Position numbers and translations under genes: made by a program. A stretch of 58,889 nucleotides of DNA from Gordonia otitidis NBRC 100426 (lineage in GTDB: Bacteria > Actinomycetota > Actinomycetes > Mycobacteriales > Mycobacteriaceae), in contig NZ_BAFB01000242.1 in assembly GCF_000248075.1 (NCBI RefSeq), forward strand, positions 1-58,889, given 5' to 3'. Of this stretch, positions 34,196 to 42,502 are shown piece after piece (within the stretch, counting starts at the first letter, position 1; the number at the start of each line of letters is the position of its first letter). The notes beneath the pieces were generated by a model. The model saw nothing but the letters and a program-made list of their open reading frames with translations. It did no database searches and had not been told where the DNA came from.

Positions 34196-35206
34196 TCACG
34201 ACGATCGGCCCGCGACCCAGTCCATGTCCGGGTAGCGGTTACCCGCGGGTCGCAGTGCGGACAACCGGCGGAGTTGATCGTCCGAGAGTGCGATCTGTAG
34301 CGCACCCAGGTTCTCGTCGAGGTACCTGACCCGCTTTGTGCCGGGAATCGGTACCACGTCGTCGCCTTGCGCCAGCAACCACGCCAGCGCCACCTGCCCC
34401 GGACTGGCATCGACTTCGGTTGCCACTGAGCGGATCTCGTCGACGAGTGTCAGATTGTGCTCGAGGTTGTCGGCCTGCCAGCGGGGTAGTGTCGAACGGA
34501 AATCGTCAGCGCCTACCCGGACCGCTGCTGCAGACCCTGTCAGCATCCCGCGACCGAGCGGACTGTACGGCACAACGGCCGCTCCGACCTCGCGCGCAGC
34601 GGGCACGTCGGAATCCTCGACATCCCGGCTGAACAGCGACCACTCCGACTGCAATGCGGCGATCGGATGCACTGCGGCAGCACGCCGCAGTGTGTCGGCG
34701 TTGGCTTCACTGAGTCCGATCTCGCGCACCTTTCCTGCCGCAACCAACTCGGCCATCGCACCGACGGTCTCCTCGATCGGGCGCGTCGGGTCGACTCGAT
34801 GCAGGTAGTAGAGATCGATGACGTCGACGCCCAGCCGCAGCAACGACGCGTCAACCGCTGCGCGGACGTACTCCGGCGATCCGTCGACCCGCCCTGTCGG
34901 ATAACCCGTCTCGGGGTCGACGACGATGCCGAACTTGGTGGCCAGCACGATCTCGTCGCGCCGATCGGCGAGCACTGTGGACAGCAGTCGTTCGTTCGCG
35001 CCGCTGCCGTAGATGTCGGCGGTGTCGAGCAGGTTGACCCCGACGTCGAGTGCGTGGTGCAGCGTCGCGGTGGCCTCGTCCTGGTCTGCCTCGCCGTAAG
35101 CGAAACTCATCCCCATGCAGCCCAATCCGAGAGGCGAGACCTCCAGCGAGCCGATTCGTCGACGAGCGGCATGGCCGGTGATGACGGGGTCGGTGGGTGC
35201 AGTCAT
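34196..35206 (-). CDS. Aldo/keto reductase
   Basis: A 336-residue AKR barrel enzyme. Catalytic Asp and Tyr appear in [14 protein letters not shown], Lys in VLATKFG and His in YYLHRVD. A C-terminal [16 protein letters not shown] is the usual NADPH-binding segment. It reduces aldehydes or ketones, or detoxifies reactive carbonyls. The start overlaps the MerR stop by 4 bases (ATGA), so regulator and enzyme are co-translated and presumably induced by the regulator's ligand. Confidence 0.95.
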   Translation of the reverse strand: MTAPTDPVITGHAARRRIGSLEVSPLGLGCMGMSFAYGEADQDEATATLHHALDVGVNLLDTADIYGSGANERLLSTVLADRRDEIVLATKFGIVVDPETGYPTGRVDGSPEYVRAAVDASLLRLGVDVIDLYYLHRVDPTRPIEETVGAMAELVAAGKVREIGLSEANADTLRRAAAVHPIAALQSEWSLFSRDVEDSDVPAAREVGAAVVPYSPLGRGMLTGSAAAVRVGADDFRSTLPRWQADNLEHNLTLVDEIRSVATEVDASPGQVALAWLLAQGDDVVPIPGTKRVRYLDENLGALQIALSDDQLRRLSALRPAGNRYPDMDWVAGRSS

Positions 35207-35670
35207 GGTTGTGTCCTTCCGCCGTAGGTGGCGATCTTGTACTCGGTTGCTGCGAGGGAGAGTGTGAGCTCGGCGATCTGCCGTCGTATCGTGTCGCGGT
35301 GCTCGAGGAGCATCTCGAGCCGTTCGGGAACGGTCTCGTCACCTTCGTCGACCAACGCAACGTAGTGCTGTAGATCTCGAATGGCCATGCCCGACAGTCG
35401 CATCCGTGTGAGGAACACAAGGCGGCGCATTGTCTCGTCGTCGTAGACCCGGTTGCCCGCGCCGTCCCGCGGCACCGTGACCAGTCCTATCCGCTCGTAG
35501 TAGCGCAGCGTGTGGGCCGAGACGTCGAGCATGTCTGCGGCCTGCGCCACCGTCAGCGGCTCATCGATCTCGTCGAGCTCGACAAGTCGGTGGATGACCT
35601 CGACCGACAGCGGTCCGTCGAGTTCGTTGAGCGCAGCCAACGCCTTGCCCATGAGGTGATCGGTACTCAT
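35203..35670 (-). CDS. MerR-family transcriptional regulator
   Basis: A 155-residue MerR protein. An N-terminal extension of about 38 residues precedes the DNA-binding domain ([26 protein letters not shown], split: [25 protein letters not shown]), then the long dimerisation helix; no Cys metal site follows, so it belongs to the small-molecule or stress-sensing group. Its own promoter has a 19-bp spacer with a dyad, and the -10 box ends 7 bases before the ATG. It probably activates the merR-AKR transcript by untwisting that promoter. Confidence 0.92.
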   Translation of the reverse strand: MSTDHLMGKALAALNELDGPLSVEVIHRLVELDEIDEPLTVAQAADMLDVSAHTLRYYERIGLVTVPRDGAGNRVYDDETMRRLVFLTRMRLSGMAIRDLQHYVALVDEGDETVPERLEMLLEHRDTIRRQIAELTLSLAATEYKIATYGGRTQP

Positions 35671-35677
35671 GCCAGCA

Positions 35678-35708
35678 ACGCTAGGCCTTCGAGCGCGCTC
35701 TAACGCAA
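35678..35708 (-). promoter_or_regulatory. MerR-type promoter with 19-bp spacer
   Basis: On the minus strand TTGCGT (35708-35703) and TAGCGT (35683-35678) are 19 bp apart, and the palindrome GAGCGCGCTC (35691-35700) lies in the spacer. An overlong spacer with a dyad is the hallmark of MerR-activated promoters. The -35 element lies just past the gluconokinase stop. Confidence 0.7.
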
Positions 35709-36233
35709 GACCCGATCCACGATCTCTTCGACGATCGCCTCCAGCGGCATCGTCGCGTCGACCGTGATCCCCGGCTCGTCCGGTCCCAGCGGCTCGAGGT
35801 CGGCGAACTGCGAATCGACGAGCGTGGCAGGCATGAAGTGTCCGTGTCGTGCCCGTACACGGGCGGCGACGACGTCGTGCTCGACGGATAGCATCACGAA
35901 GCGGACGTCGGAAGCGAAGGCGCGCAACCGGTCCCGGTAGCTGCGGCGCAGCGCAGAGCACGCGCACACACCGCCCTCGTGGTGTTCGAGCCATACACCC
36001 ACCGTGTCGAGCCAGGGCATTCGATCGCTGTCGGTCAGTGGATGTCCCGCGGCCATCTTGGCGATGTTCGCGGGCGGGTGCAGGTCGTCGGCGTCGACGA
36101 ACGGAACGTCGAGACGTGCCGCGAGTGCCGCGCCGACCGTACTCTTGCCACACCCCGACACCCCGCACACGACGATCGGTGTCCGACGCCCCGGCGGTGG
36201 TGCGTCCCGCTCAGTAATCGCGACCCGCCGCAA
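35700..36233 (-). CDS. gntK: Gluconokinase
   Basis: About 177 residues; a GntK/AroK-like P-loop kinase that phosphorylates gluconate to 6-phosphogluconate. Walker A GVSGCGKST (about residue 22), DADDLHPPANIAKMAAGHPLTDSDR (split: DADDLHPP, NIAKMAAGHPLTDSDR) and the CSALRRSYRDRLR segment are diagnostic. The start is unclear: TTG 36233 lies inside the end of the upstream dehydrogenase gene, with no Shine-Dalgarno sequence, and no ATG is close. Overlap with that gene implies one transcript from rnhA through this gene. Confidence 0.9.
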   Translation of the reverse strand: MRRVAITERDAPPPGRRTPIVVCGVSGCGKSTVGAALAARLDVPFVDADDLHPPANIAKMAAGHPLTDSDRMPWLDTVGVWLEHHEGGVCACSALRRSYRDRLRAFASDVRFVMLSVEHDVVAARVRARHGHFMPATLVDSQFADLEPLGPDEPGITVDATMPLEAIVEEIVDRVLR

Positions 36234-37146
36234 CGGTCGACACGAGCTCGTCCCCGTCGCGGAACCTGCGGATGTTCTCCGCGATCCACGGTGCGAGTTC
36301 ACGCGTCAGGCCCGACGCCGGGTTGGCGATGTGCGGCGTGATGATCACATTCGAGAGCGACCACAGCGGATCGTTCCGAGCGGGCGGTTCGGGATCGGTC
36401 ACATCGAGTGCCGCACCTGCGATCTCATGCCCCTTCAGCGCCCAGTACAGCGCCTGCTGGTCGACGAGCGGCCCACGCGCGACATTGACCACCCAGGAAT
36501 GAGAAGGCAACTGCGCCAACACCTTCCCGTTGATCAGGTGATGGGTCTCCGGCGTCGACGGTGCGGCGAGGATCACGTGATCACACGCCGACCACACCTC
36601 ATCCATCCGCTTCGACGGCAGCGTACGCTCGGCGCCGTCGACCTCGCGGCCCGAGTGGTTGACCGCGAGAACCGAAGCGCCGCAGGCCTTCAGGCGCGGA
36701 ATCAGTGATCGCCCGATACCGCCCGCGCCGATGATGGCGACGGTGGAGCCACGCAGTGTGCGCACGGCGGGATCGATGTGGTCCTTGTCCCAACCCCACC
36801 GCACCGAGGTGTTGATCTGGCGCAGTCCTGCGAGCAGCAGGGCAAGAGCGTGCTCGGCGACGTTCTCCGCATAGAAGCCGGAGGCGTTGGTCCACACACG
36901 CTTGTCGTCGAGAACGCCCGCGGACACGAACTCTTCGATCCCCGCGGTCTTGAGCGCCACCCACTCGATGGCGTCGGGGAGGTCGGGAAACCCAGCGGCA
37001 CCGCCGAGCCAGACGAGCACCCGTGCGTCGTCCAGGTCGGTCAGCGTTGCGCCCGCATCCTCGAGCGCGTCGGTGATGTATCGATCCGGCTCGGGAAGGA
37101 CGGCAACGGCAAGAGCCGAATCATCATGTGTCTGCGTCGAAGTCAT
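36211..37146 (-). CDS. D-isomer-specific 2-hydroxyacid dehydrogenase family protein
   Basis: A 311-residue NAD(P)-dependent dehydrogenase. The Rossmann motif IIGAGGIGRSL (about residue 138), the catalytic Arg in NVARGPLVDQ, Glu in DVTDPEPP and His in ITPHIAN are all present. It may act on a 2-oxo or 2-hydroxy acid; with gluconokinase downstream a role in sugar-acid metabolism (for example 2-ketogluconate reduction) is possible but not shown. ATG 37146 overlaps the rnhA stop by one base (TGATG). Confidence 0.9.
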   Translation of the reverse strand: MTSTQTHDDSALAVAVLPEPDRYITDALEDAGATLTDLDDARVLVWLGGAAGFPDLPDAIEWVALKTAGIEEFVSAGVLDDKRVWTNASGFYAENVAEHALALLLAGLRQINTSVRWGWDKDHIDPAVRTLRGSTVAIIGAGGIGRSLIPRLKACGASVLAVNHSGREVDGAERTLPSKRMDEVWSACDHVILAAPSTPETHHLINGKVLAQLPSHSWVVNVARGPLVDQQALYWALKGHEIAGAALDVTDPEPPARNDPLWSLSNVIITPHIANPASGLTRELAPWIAENIRRFRDGDELVSTVAAGRDY

Positions 37147-37673
37147 CACTCACGTCCAGCCAGCTTCTTCGCCGCAGATGTCGCCAGCGTGTCCGCGATC
37201 TCGTTGTAGTGGTCTCCCGCATGGCCCTTCACCCATTTCCAGGTCACCTGATGCACCTTCTCCTCCTCGATCAGGCGGCGCCACAGGTCGGCATTCTTGA
37301 CGGGTTTCTTGTCTGCGGTTTTCCATCCGTTGCGCTGCCAGCCACTCACCCATTTGGTGATCCCGTTGCGGACGTAGCTCGAATCGGTGTAGAGCACGAC
37401 TGTCGATGGCTTCGTGAGGGCGGCGAGCCCCTCGATGGCTGCGGTCAGCTCCATCTTGTTGTTCGTGGTGTCGGCCTCGGCGCCGGAGATCTGCTTCTCG
37501 TGCCCGCGGTAGCGCAGCACAGCACCCCAACCACCCGGCCCGGGGTTGCCGAGGCACGCGCCGTCGGTGGAGATCTCGACGACCTCCGCCGCGGGCGATG
37601 TGGGCGTCACCAGTGCACTGTCACCGTCGTTCACGAGAGTCTCTGACACTCCTCTGAGGTTACCCACTGCCAT
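37146..37673 (-). CDS. rnhA: Ribonuclease HI
   Basis: About 175 residues. The catalytic acids appear in [11 protein letters not shown] (Asp), NNKMELTA (Glu), LYTDSSYV (Asp) and NEIADTLA (Asp), with the flexible-loop His in KGHAGDHYN. It degrades RNA in RNA-DNA hybrids. A start at 37691 is open but would leave only 11 bp to the divergent methyltransferase, so I use ATG 37673; a later GTG cannot be excluded, because the RNase fold begins about 35 residues in. It leads an overlapping operon with the dehydrogenase and gluconokinase. Confidence 0.92.
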   Translation of the reverse strand: MAVGNLRGVSETLVNDGDSALVTPTSPAAEVVEISTDGACLGNPGPGGWGAVLRYRGHEKQISGAEADTTNNKMELTAAIEGLAALTKPSTVVLYTDSSYVRNGITKWVSGWQRNGWKTADKKPVKNADLWRRLIEEEKVHQVTWKWVKGHAGDHYNEIADTLATSAAKKLAGRE

Positions 37674-37690
37674 GATCGGTGTGAATTGCA

Positions 37691-37696
37691 TAGAGT
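37691..37696 (+). promoter_or_regulatory. tam: -10 box of tam
   Basis: TAGAGT ends 6 bases before ATG 37703, suggesting a leaderless mRNA; the promoter overlaps the rnhA 5' region. Confidence 0.5.
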
Positions 37697-37702
37697 TGAG
37701 GT

Positions 37703-38479
37703 ATGCCGGTTTGGGATCCGAGTCGATACCTACAATTCTCCGACGCTCGTGCCCGCCCCTTCCTCGATCTGATCGCCGAAGTGCCAACGAATCCGTCGAC
37801 CATCGTCGACCTCGGGTGTGGCCCGGGGCAGCACACCAAGCATCTCCGCGAGCGATGGCCTGAAGCGCTGGTCCTCGGTATCGACGCGTCGACCGAGATG
37901 ATCGCCGAGGCGATCCGCGAGAACATGGATGGGCTGGCCAATTACGACGTCGCCGACCTCACCGAGTGGACACCACCAGAACCCGTCGACCTGTTCCTGT
38001 CGAATGCGGTTTTCCAGTGGGTTCCCGACCAGGAGGTCGCGATCGAGCGACTGCTCCCCCACCTCAACGACGGTGGCGCGTTCGCCATCCAGGTCCCCAA
38101 CAACACCGGTGCCGCCACCTACCGCAGCCTCAACGAACTCGCCGAGGAGGAGCCGTACGCGAAGTACTGCGGCGACGTCCGGCGGTTGCCGTGGCTCGCA
38201 CCCGACTTCTACCTCAATTTCTTCGCCGAGCGCGGCTACGAGGTCAACGCCTGGGAATCGACGTACCTGCACGTCCTCAAGGACAAGGGCGAGGACCCGG
38301 TGTTCGACTGGATCTCCGGAACCGGCGCCCGCCCCTTCCTCGAAGCCCTGCCCGATGAATTGCGCGACGAATTCGGTCAGGAGCTCAAGCGTCGTCTGCG
38401 CGCGGCCTACCCCGCCCGCGAGTGGGGCACCGTGCTGCCCTACCGCCGCACCTTCGCCGTCGCCGTCCTGCCCCGCTGA
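37703..38479 (+). CDS. tam: Trans-aconitate 2-methyltransferase
   Basis: A 258-residue SAM-dependent methyltransferase with the SAM motif [14 protein letters not shown] (about residues 35-48), GIDASTEMI for the ribose-binding acid, and the Tam-type [14 protein letters not shown] start and [10 protein letters not shown] segment. It methylates trans-aconitate, a by-product that inhibits aconitase, which fits with the two citrate synthases next door. Length is normal for the family. It converges on the HTH-citrate synthase with 15 bp between stops. Confidence 0.93.
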   Translation: MPVWDPSRYLQFSDARARPFLDLIAEVPTNPSTIVDLGCGPGQHTKHLRERWPEALVLGIDASTEMIAEAIRENMDGLANYDVADLTEWTPPEPVDLFLSNAVFQWVPDQEVAIERLLPHLNDGGAFAIQVPNNTGAATYRSLNELAEEEPYAKYCGDVRRLPWLAPDFYLNFFAERGYEVNAWESTYLHVLKDKGEDPVFDWISGTGARPFLEALPDELRDEFGQELKRRLRAAYPAREWGTVLPYRRTFAVAVLPR

Positions 38480-38494
38480 TCGAGCGACCCACGG

Positions 38495-39736
38495 TCACCC
38501 GCTCGTCGGTCGTACGCCGCTGTAGACGCCCTCCGGCCGGAACCTCAACCGTTTCTCGCCGTATTCCTCGAGTGCGTGCGCGGTCCAGCCGACGATGCGT
38601 GCAAGCGCGAAGATCGTCTCTGCGGCGTCTCGGCGCATGCGATACCGCAGTGCGAGGGCGGCCAGTGCAAGGTCGGAGTTGAGAAACGTGCCGGGTTCGA
38701 CCGCTTCGATCAACGCGGCGACGGCGGGCATCACCCGCGCGTCGGCGGCGTCATCCGGATCGCGCGCGTCACGCTCGCACATCAACTCCAGCAGAGTCGC
38801 GGCGCGGGGGTCACGGTGCCGGTACACCACGTGACCCGTACCTGGCACGGTGTCGTCGGCGCGTAGGTGTTCGGCGATCGCCGTGTTCGGGTCGTCGAGC
38901 GCCTCTGCGAGAAACCGGTGCGCGAGGGTGGTCGCGCCGCCGTGCATCGGCCCGTCGAACGCGCCCAGCCCCGCGCCGATGACGGCGTAGATGCTGCCTC
39001 GCGCACTCGCCGCCACGCGCGCCGCGACCGTACCGGCGGCCAGATCGTGGTCGGCGAGCAGCACGAGAGCGGCGTCGAGAAGTGAGATCCGCTCTCGGGT
39101 CGGCGGTTCGTCGGTCAGTGTCGGCCACAACCGCTCGGCGAACCCTACGTCGTCGGGCTCCCCGGCGGGTGCCCCGACGACGACCTCGAGGATCGACGAC
39201 GTCGTGCTCGCGACCGTCGCGGCGTCGATCCGGTGGCGGAGCGGGTCAAGTGCGCCGAGCAGGTCGACGGTCAGCCGGATGCGGTCGACGCCCCGGGCCG
39301 TCCGCGGCAGCGCGGCGTCGACACGTGCTTTGATGTCGGCAGGTTCCGGCGAGCGTGATGCCGTGCGCCAGGGCTGCTCCCACAGCAGTTCTGCGACCCG
39401 TTCGAACGACGTGGTGCGCGCGAGCTCGGCGACGTCACGACCGCGGTAGTACAGGCGGTCGTCGTGCAGGTACGTGAGTTGAGTCCGGATCCGTTCGACG
39501 ACGCCCGCCGGTGGTCGCGCGCGGCCGGTCGAGAGCAGCTTCTCGATCTCGTCCACCCCGAAGACGCTTCCCGCGACGCCGTCGATACGTGCACTCTGCA
39601 ATCGACCGCGACTGACATAGGCATACACGGTGGACACCTTGACTCCCAACACTTTTGCGACCTGCTCGGTGGTCAGATAGTCGCGGCCGTCGTGCTGGAT
39701 CGGCGTCGGCCACCGGCGGCGATGGATGCGCTCCAC
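38495..39736 (-). CDS. Citrate synthase with N-terminal DNA-binding (MerR/excisionase-like) domain
   Basis: A 413-residue protein. Residues 20-65 (YLTTEQVAKVLGVKVSTVYAYVSRG) form a helix-turn-helix of the excisionase/MerR type, followed by a citrate synthase domain with FDGPMHGGA (His), GTGHVVYRHRDPR (His) and the NSDLALAALA Asp region. The signature has Thr where Gly/Tyr/Phe/Ala is usual (GTGH). It starts at GTG 39736, 3 bp from a cluster of inverted repeats shared with the divergent citrate synthase. It may bind that region itself and link citrate or acyl-CoA levels to transcription; catalytic competence is not shown. Confidence 0.9.
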   Translation of the reverse strand: MERIHRRRWPTPIQHDGRDYLTTEQVAKVLGVKVSTVYAYVSRGRLQSARIDGVAGSVFGVDEIEKLLSTGRARPPAGVVERIRTQLTYLHDDRLYYRGRDVAELARTTSFERVAELLWEQPWRTASRSPEPADIKARVDAALPRTARGVDRIRLTVDLLGALDPLRHRIDAATVASTTSSILEVVVGAPAGEPDDVGFAERLWPTLTDEPPTRERISLLDAALVLLADHDLAAGTVAARVAASARGSIYAVIGAGLGAFDGPMHGGATTLAHRFLAEALDDPNTAIAEHLRADDTVPGTGHVVYRHRDPRAATLLELMCERDARDPDDAADARVMPAVAALIEAVEPGTFLNSDLALAALALRYRMRRDAAETIFALARIVGWTAHALEEYGEKRLRFRPEGVYSGVRPTSG

Positions 39737-39739
39737 ATA

Positions 39740-39772
39740 TTGATTGAATCAACATTGACGAGGGTCAATCAA
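39740..39772. promoter_or_regulatory. Nested inverted repeats between divergent citrate synthases
   Basis: TTGATT-G-AATCAA (39740-39752) and ATTGAC-GAGG-GTCAAT (39754-39769) lie side by side, and TTGATTG (39740-39746) is also complementary to CAATCAA (39766-39772). The sites cover the 5' region of the HTH-citrate synthase, whose start is 4 bp away, and the promoter of the other gene. They are good candidates for binding by the HTH-citrate synthase itself. Confidence 0.55.
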
Positions 39773-39790
39773 GGGGTGATCGTTGCAGCC

Positions 39791-40924
39791 ATGACTGCTG
39801 TGTTGATCGCGCCGCCCGGCCTCGCGAACGTCGTCGTCGCCGACACCGAGATCGGTGATGTCCGGGGTGACGAGGGTTTCTACCACTACCGGGAGTACTC
39901 CGCCGTCGAGCTCGCGCGGGCCCACACCTTCGAAGAGGTGTGGTTCCTGTTCGTGCACGGGCATCTCCCCGACCGGGCCGAACTCGACCGCTTCGTCGCC
40001 CGGACCCGGCAACTACAGGCGATCCCGGACGAGGTCGTGGGCATCCTCGAGACGTCGGCGGTACTCGGCGGCGAGCGGCAACTGCTGATCGGTCTGCGTA
40101 CCGTCATGTCTGCACTCGGGCCCGCATTGGGCGTTGCGCCACTGTGGGATTCCGACGACGAGACGCGTCGCGCCGATACGTTGCGCGCGACGGCGCTCAC
40201 CCCCACGCTGCTCGCCGCGCTGTACCGCGTGCGATCCGGCGAGTCCCCGGTTACCCCACGCGCCGACCTCGGCGTCGCCGCGAACTGGCTCTTCATGATC
40301 ACCGGGGAGGTACCGTCGGCCGCGCACGCGCGGGCCGTCGAGCAGTACCTGATCCTGACGATGGACCACGGGTTCAACGCCTCGACCTTCGCTGCGCGAG
40401 TGATCGCGTCCACCGGTGCCGACGTCCACGCAGCGCTGTGCGGAGCACTCGGCGCATTCTCCGGTCCGCTGCACGGCGGCGCCCCCGACCGTGCGCTTGA
40501 TTCCCTCGACGAGATCGTCGCGCACGGCGATGCCCTCGAGTGGGCCCGTGAGCAGGTGGCTCAGCGTCGTCGGATCATGGGGTTCGGGCACGCCGTCTAC
40601 CGCACCGAGGATCCCCGATCGTTGCTGTTGCGCGAGGTCGCGCAGGGCCTCGGCGGACCGACTGTCGACGCAGCGATCGGCGCCGAGCAGGCCATCGTCG
40701 ACGCGCTGCGCGAGGCACATCCCGACCACCCCCGGTATGCCAATGTCGAGTTCTACGCGGGTGTGGTGATGGACGCCTGCGGCATCCCACGTTCGATGTT
40801 CACCCCGACCTTCGCCGTGAGCCGGACGGTCGGCTGGTGCGCCAACATTCTGGAGCAAGCCAAGAGCCGCAAGCTCATCCGCCCCGCCGCGCGCTACGTC
40901 GGGCCGCCGCCGGCTGCGCTCTGA
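39791..40924 (+). CDS. Citrate synthase/2-methylcitrate synthase family protein
   Basis: A 377-residue citrate synthase lacking the large N-terminal domain of the main housekeeping enzyme. Catalytic His residues are in FSGPLHGGAP and GFGHAVYRTEDPR; the third catalytic position, Asp in the usual NVDFY, reads NVEFYAG (Glu). ATG 39791 is the first start beyond the repeats. It condenses oxaloacetate with acetyl-CoA or propionyl-CoA; which cannot be read here, and no prpB or prpD is adjacent. It is divergent from the HTH-fused paralogue, which may regulate it. Confidence 0.9.
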   Translation: MTAVLIAPPGLANVVVADTEIGDVRGDEGFYHYREYSAVELARAHTFEEVWFLFVHGHLPDRAELDRFVARTRQLQAIPDEVVGILETSAVLGGERQLLIGLRTVMSALGPALGVAPLWDSDDETRRADTLRATALTPTLLAALYRVRSGESPVTPRADLGVAANWLFMITGEVPSAAHARAVEQYLILTMDHGFNASTFAARVIASTGADVHAALCGALGAFSGPLHGGAPDRALDSLDEIVAHGDALEWAREQVAQRRRIMGFGHAVYRTEDPRSLLLREVAQGLGGPTVDAAIGAEQAIVDALREAHPDHPRYANVEFYAGVVMDACGIPRSMFTPTFAVSRTVGWCANILEQAKSRKLIRPAARYVGPPPAAL

Positions 40925-41024
40925 CGCGTCGGCGCGCAGCCGGGCTCCACGCATGTGAGCGTCGAGCGCGTACCGTCGAGAGACAGTGGGCCCACTCCCC
41001 ACGGGTCCGCGGAAGGATCGCAGC

Positions 41025-41285
41025 ATGAGCCAGCCCGTGACACCTCCGCCCACACCGCCGACGCCGACACCTGCGCCCGAGCCGATTCCCGAGCCGCCAC
41101 CCGAACCGCCGATTCCGGTGCCTGAGCCCGAACCGATGCCGGGGCCGGGCCCGGATCCCTCGCCGGATCCGTTCCCGAATCCGACGCCGGACCCGTTCCC
41201 GGGACCTGCGCCGACCCCGCCCGCCCCCGATCCCGGCCCGGCCCCGCCGTCACCGCAACCTCCGGAACGACCCGTGGTCATCTGA
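41025..41285 (+). CDS. Small proline-rich protein
   Basis: An 86-residue protein that is almost entirely Pro with Glu, Asp, Gly, Thr and Ala (repeated PEPxPEPP and PDPxPxP units) after the start MSQPV, ending in PERPVVI. GGAAGG lies 8 bases before the ATG, and a TACCGT hexamer lies at 40969-40974. No signal peptide is visible, so it is probably a disordered cytoplasmic or surface-associated peptide. The complementary strand also has a long open frame (Gly-rich), but only this strand has a ribosome-binding site. Function unknown. Confidence 0.6.
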   Translation: MSQPVTPPPTPPTPTPAPEPIPEPPPEPPIPVPEPEPMPGPGPDPSPDPFPNPTPDPFPGPAPTPPAPDPGPAPPSPQPPERPVVI

Positions 41286-41310
41286 CCCGACTCGAACCCG
41301 CTCAGTCGGG
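41286..41310 (+). terminator. Hairpin after the proline-rich gene
   Basis: CCCGACT (41286-41292) and AGTCGGG (41304-41310) form a 7-bp stem starting right after the stop codon; no U-tract. Confidence 0.45.
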
Positions 41311-41357
41311 ACCAAAGATGCTTACCTGAGCGTCAAAGTCGGTGCGAGACTGAAGAG

Positions 41358-41882
41358 ATGACACGCCGAGCAGTGATGATCAGAGCCATCAACGTCGGTG
41401 GTGCGCAGGTCCCGATGAAGGAGTTGCGCTCCATCGCACGTGATCTCGGAGCCACCGACGTGGCGACGTACATCGCTTCGGGCAACCTGATCTGTACGCC
41501 ACCGGCGTCGTCGCACCATTTCGACCGCGCACTCGAAGCAGCGATCGAGCAGCGCTACGGGTTCTTCCGCGAAGTGATCAGTCGCTCCCGTGCCGAGTTG
41601 ATCGAAGCACTGGACAGGCACCCGTTCGACATCGTCGACGACAAGTTCTCCTATGTCTACTTCCTTGTCGACTCCCCACCGGACGACCGACTGAAAGCGT
41701 TCTCGGACAAAACCTTCGGCGACGACGTGTGCCAGGTCATCGGCTCCGATCTCCACATCCGCTACGCCGAGGGTGCGGGTACCTCGAAGCTGACCGCACC
41801 CGTGATCGCGCGAGGGCTCGGCGTCCAGGGCACAGGACGCAACCTGCGGACGGTGCGCAAGCTGATCGAGATGACCGCGTAG
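41358..41882 (+). CDS. DUF1697 family protein
   Basis: A 174-residue protein with the DUF1697 pattern: an N-terminal RRAVMIRAINVGGAQVPMKELR (split: RRAVMIRAINVGG, VPMKELR), TYIASGNLI, and C-terminal TAPVIARGLGVQGTGRNLRTVRKL (split: TAPVIARGLG, TGRNLRTVRKL). The family is common in bacteria and has no established function. Monocistronic, converging on the next gene with 15 bp between. Confidence 0.9.
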   Translation: MTRRAVMIRAINVGGAQVPMKELRSIARDLGATDVATYIASGNLICTPPASSHHFDRALEAAIEQRYGFFREVISRSRAELIEALDRHPFDIVDDKFSYVYFLVDSPPDDRLKAFSDKTFGDDVCQVIGSDLHIRYAEGAGTSKLTAPVIARGLGVQGTGRNLRTVRKLIEMTA

Positions 41883-41897
41883 CTCACGCCAGGCAGC

Positions 41898-42380
41898 TCA
41901 CACCCTCCCGATGGTGCTGATCATCGAGTCGATGTCGGTGCGCTGCTGGTCGGCAGGGGTCTCCCACAGCTTCTTGGGAAGCTCCTCGAGCTCGGCGATC
42001 GCGGCGTCGATCGCCTCGAGTGAACGATCACGCTCCTCCTCGGGCAACGTCGACGCCTTGATCAATTTGTCGTCGAGATCGAAGACCGCGGCGTCCAACC
42101 GATCGCGTTCGGCGACGAGTCCGGAATCATCAGCGATCCATGGGTTTTGGTGGATATCGGCAATGGCATATCGGATTCGGCGATGCATCCTTGCCTCGCG
42201 CGACGTCGACGTCGTCCAGTCGTCAGGAGCGTGACTCGGCTGTCCGGGAATGAGGTCGTTGGAGCGGGCGAAGCGTCGGACCCGCTTGTCGGAATCGAAC
42301 GCGAACCACGCGGCTCCCGCCAGAATGATCAGCGCCACCGCGATGGTCACGATGATGACTATCCACGCGACCGCGCTCAT
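41898..42380 (-). CDS. Hypothetical single-pass membrane protein
   Basis: A 160-residue protein with an N-terminal membrane helix (residues 5-27, Ile/Val/Ala-rich) and a charged, mainly helical cytoplasmic domain with a DDWTTSTSREARMHRRIRYA segment (split: DDWTTSTSREA, RMHRRIRYA). ATG 42380 has GGGAG 8 bases upstream. I recognise no enzymatic motif; similar small membrane proteins are common in Mycobacteriales. Confidence 0.8.
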   Translation of the reverse strand: MSAVAWIVIIVTIAVALIILAGAAWFAFDSDKRVRRFARSNDLIPGQPSHAPDDWTTSTSREARMHRRIRYAIADIHQNPWIADDSGLVAERDRLDAAVFDLDDKLIKASTLPEEERDRSLEAIDAAIAELEELPKKLWETPADQQRTDIDSMISTIGRV

Positions 42381-42502
42381 GAACCCACTCCCTGCACCCA
42401 CATCTCACCCGATACGGACATACCTCGACTGTAGCCGCTCGACGGTTCCGCTCAGGCACCTTCGGCTGCCAGTGTGGCACCCGGCGTCGGGGCACCGCGA
42501 GG

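Noticed and set aside
39791..40924. A methylcitrate cycle operon
   Set aside because: No prpB or prpD homologue is adjacent, so the substrate of this citrate synthase family member cannot be assigned.
40013..41281. Minus-strand Gly-rich open frame overlapping the proline-rich gene and citrate synthase
   Set aside because: The Gly-rich start is just the complement of Pro codons; the rest lies antisense to a clear citrate synthase, and no ribosome-binding site is seen.
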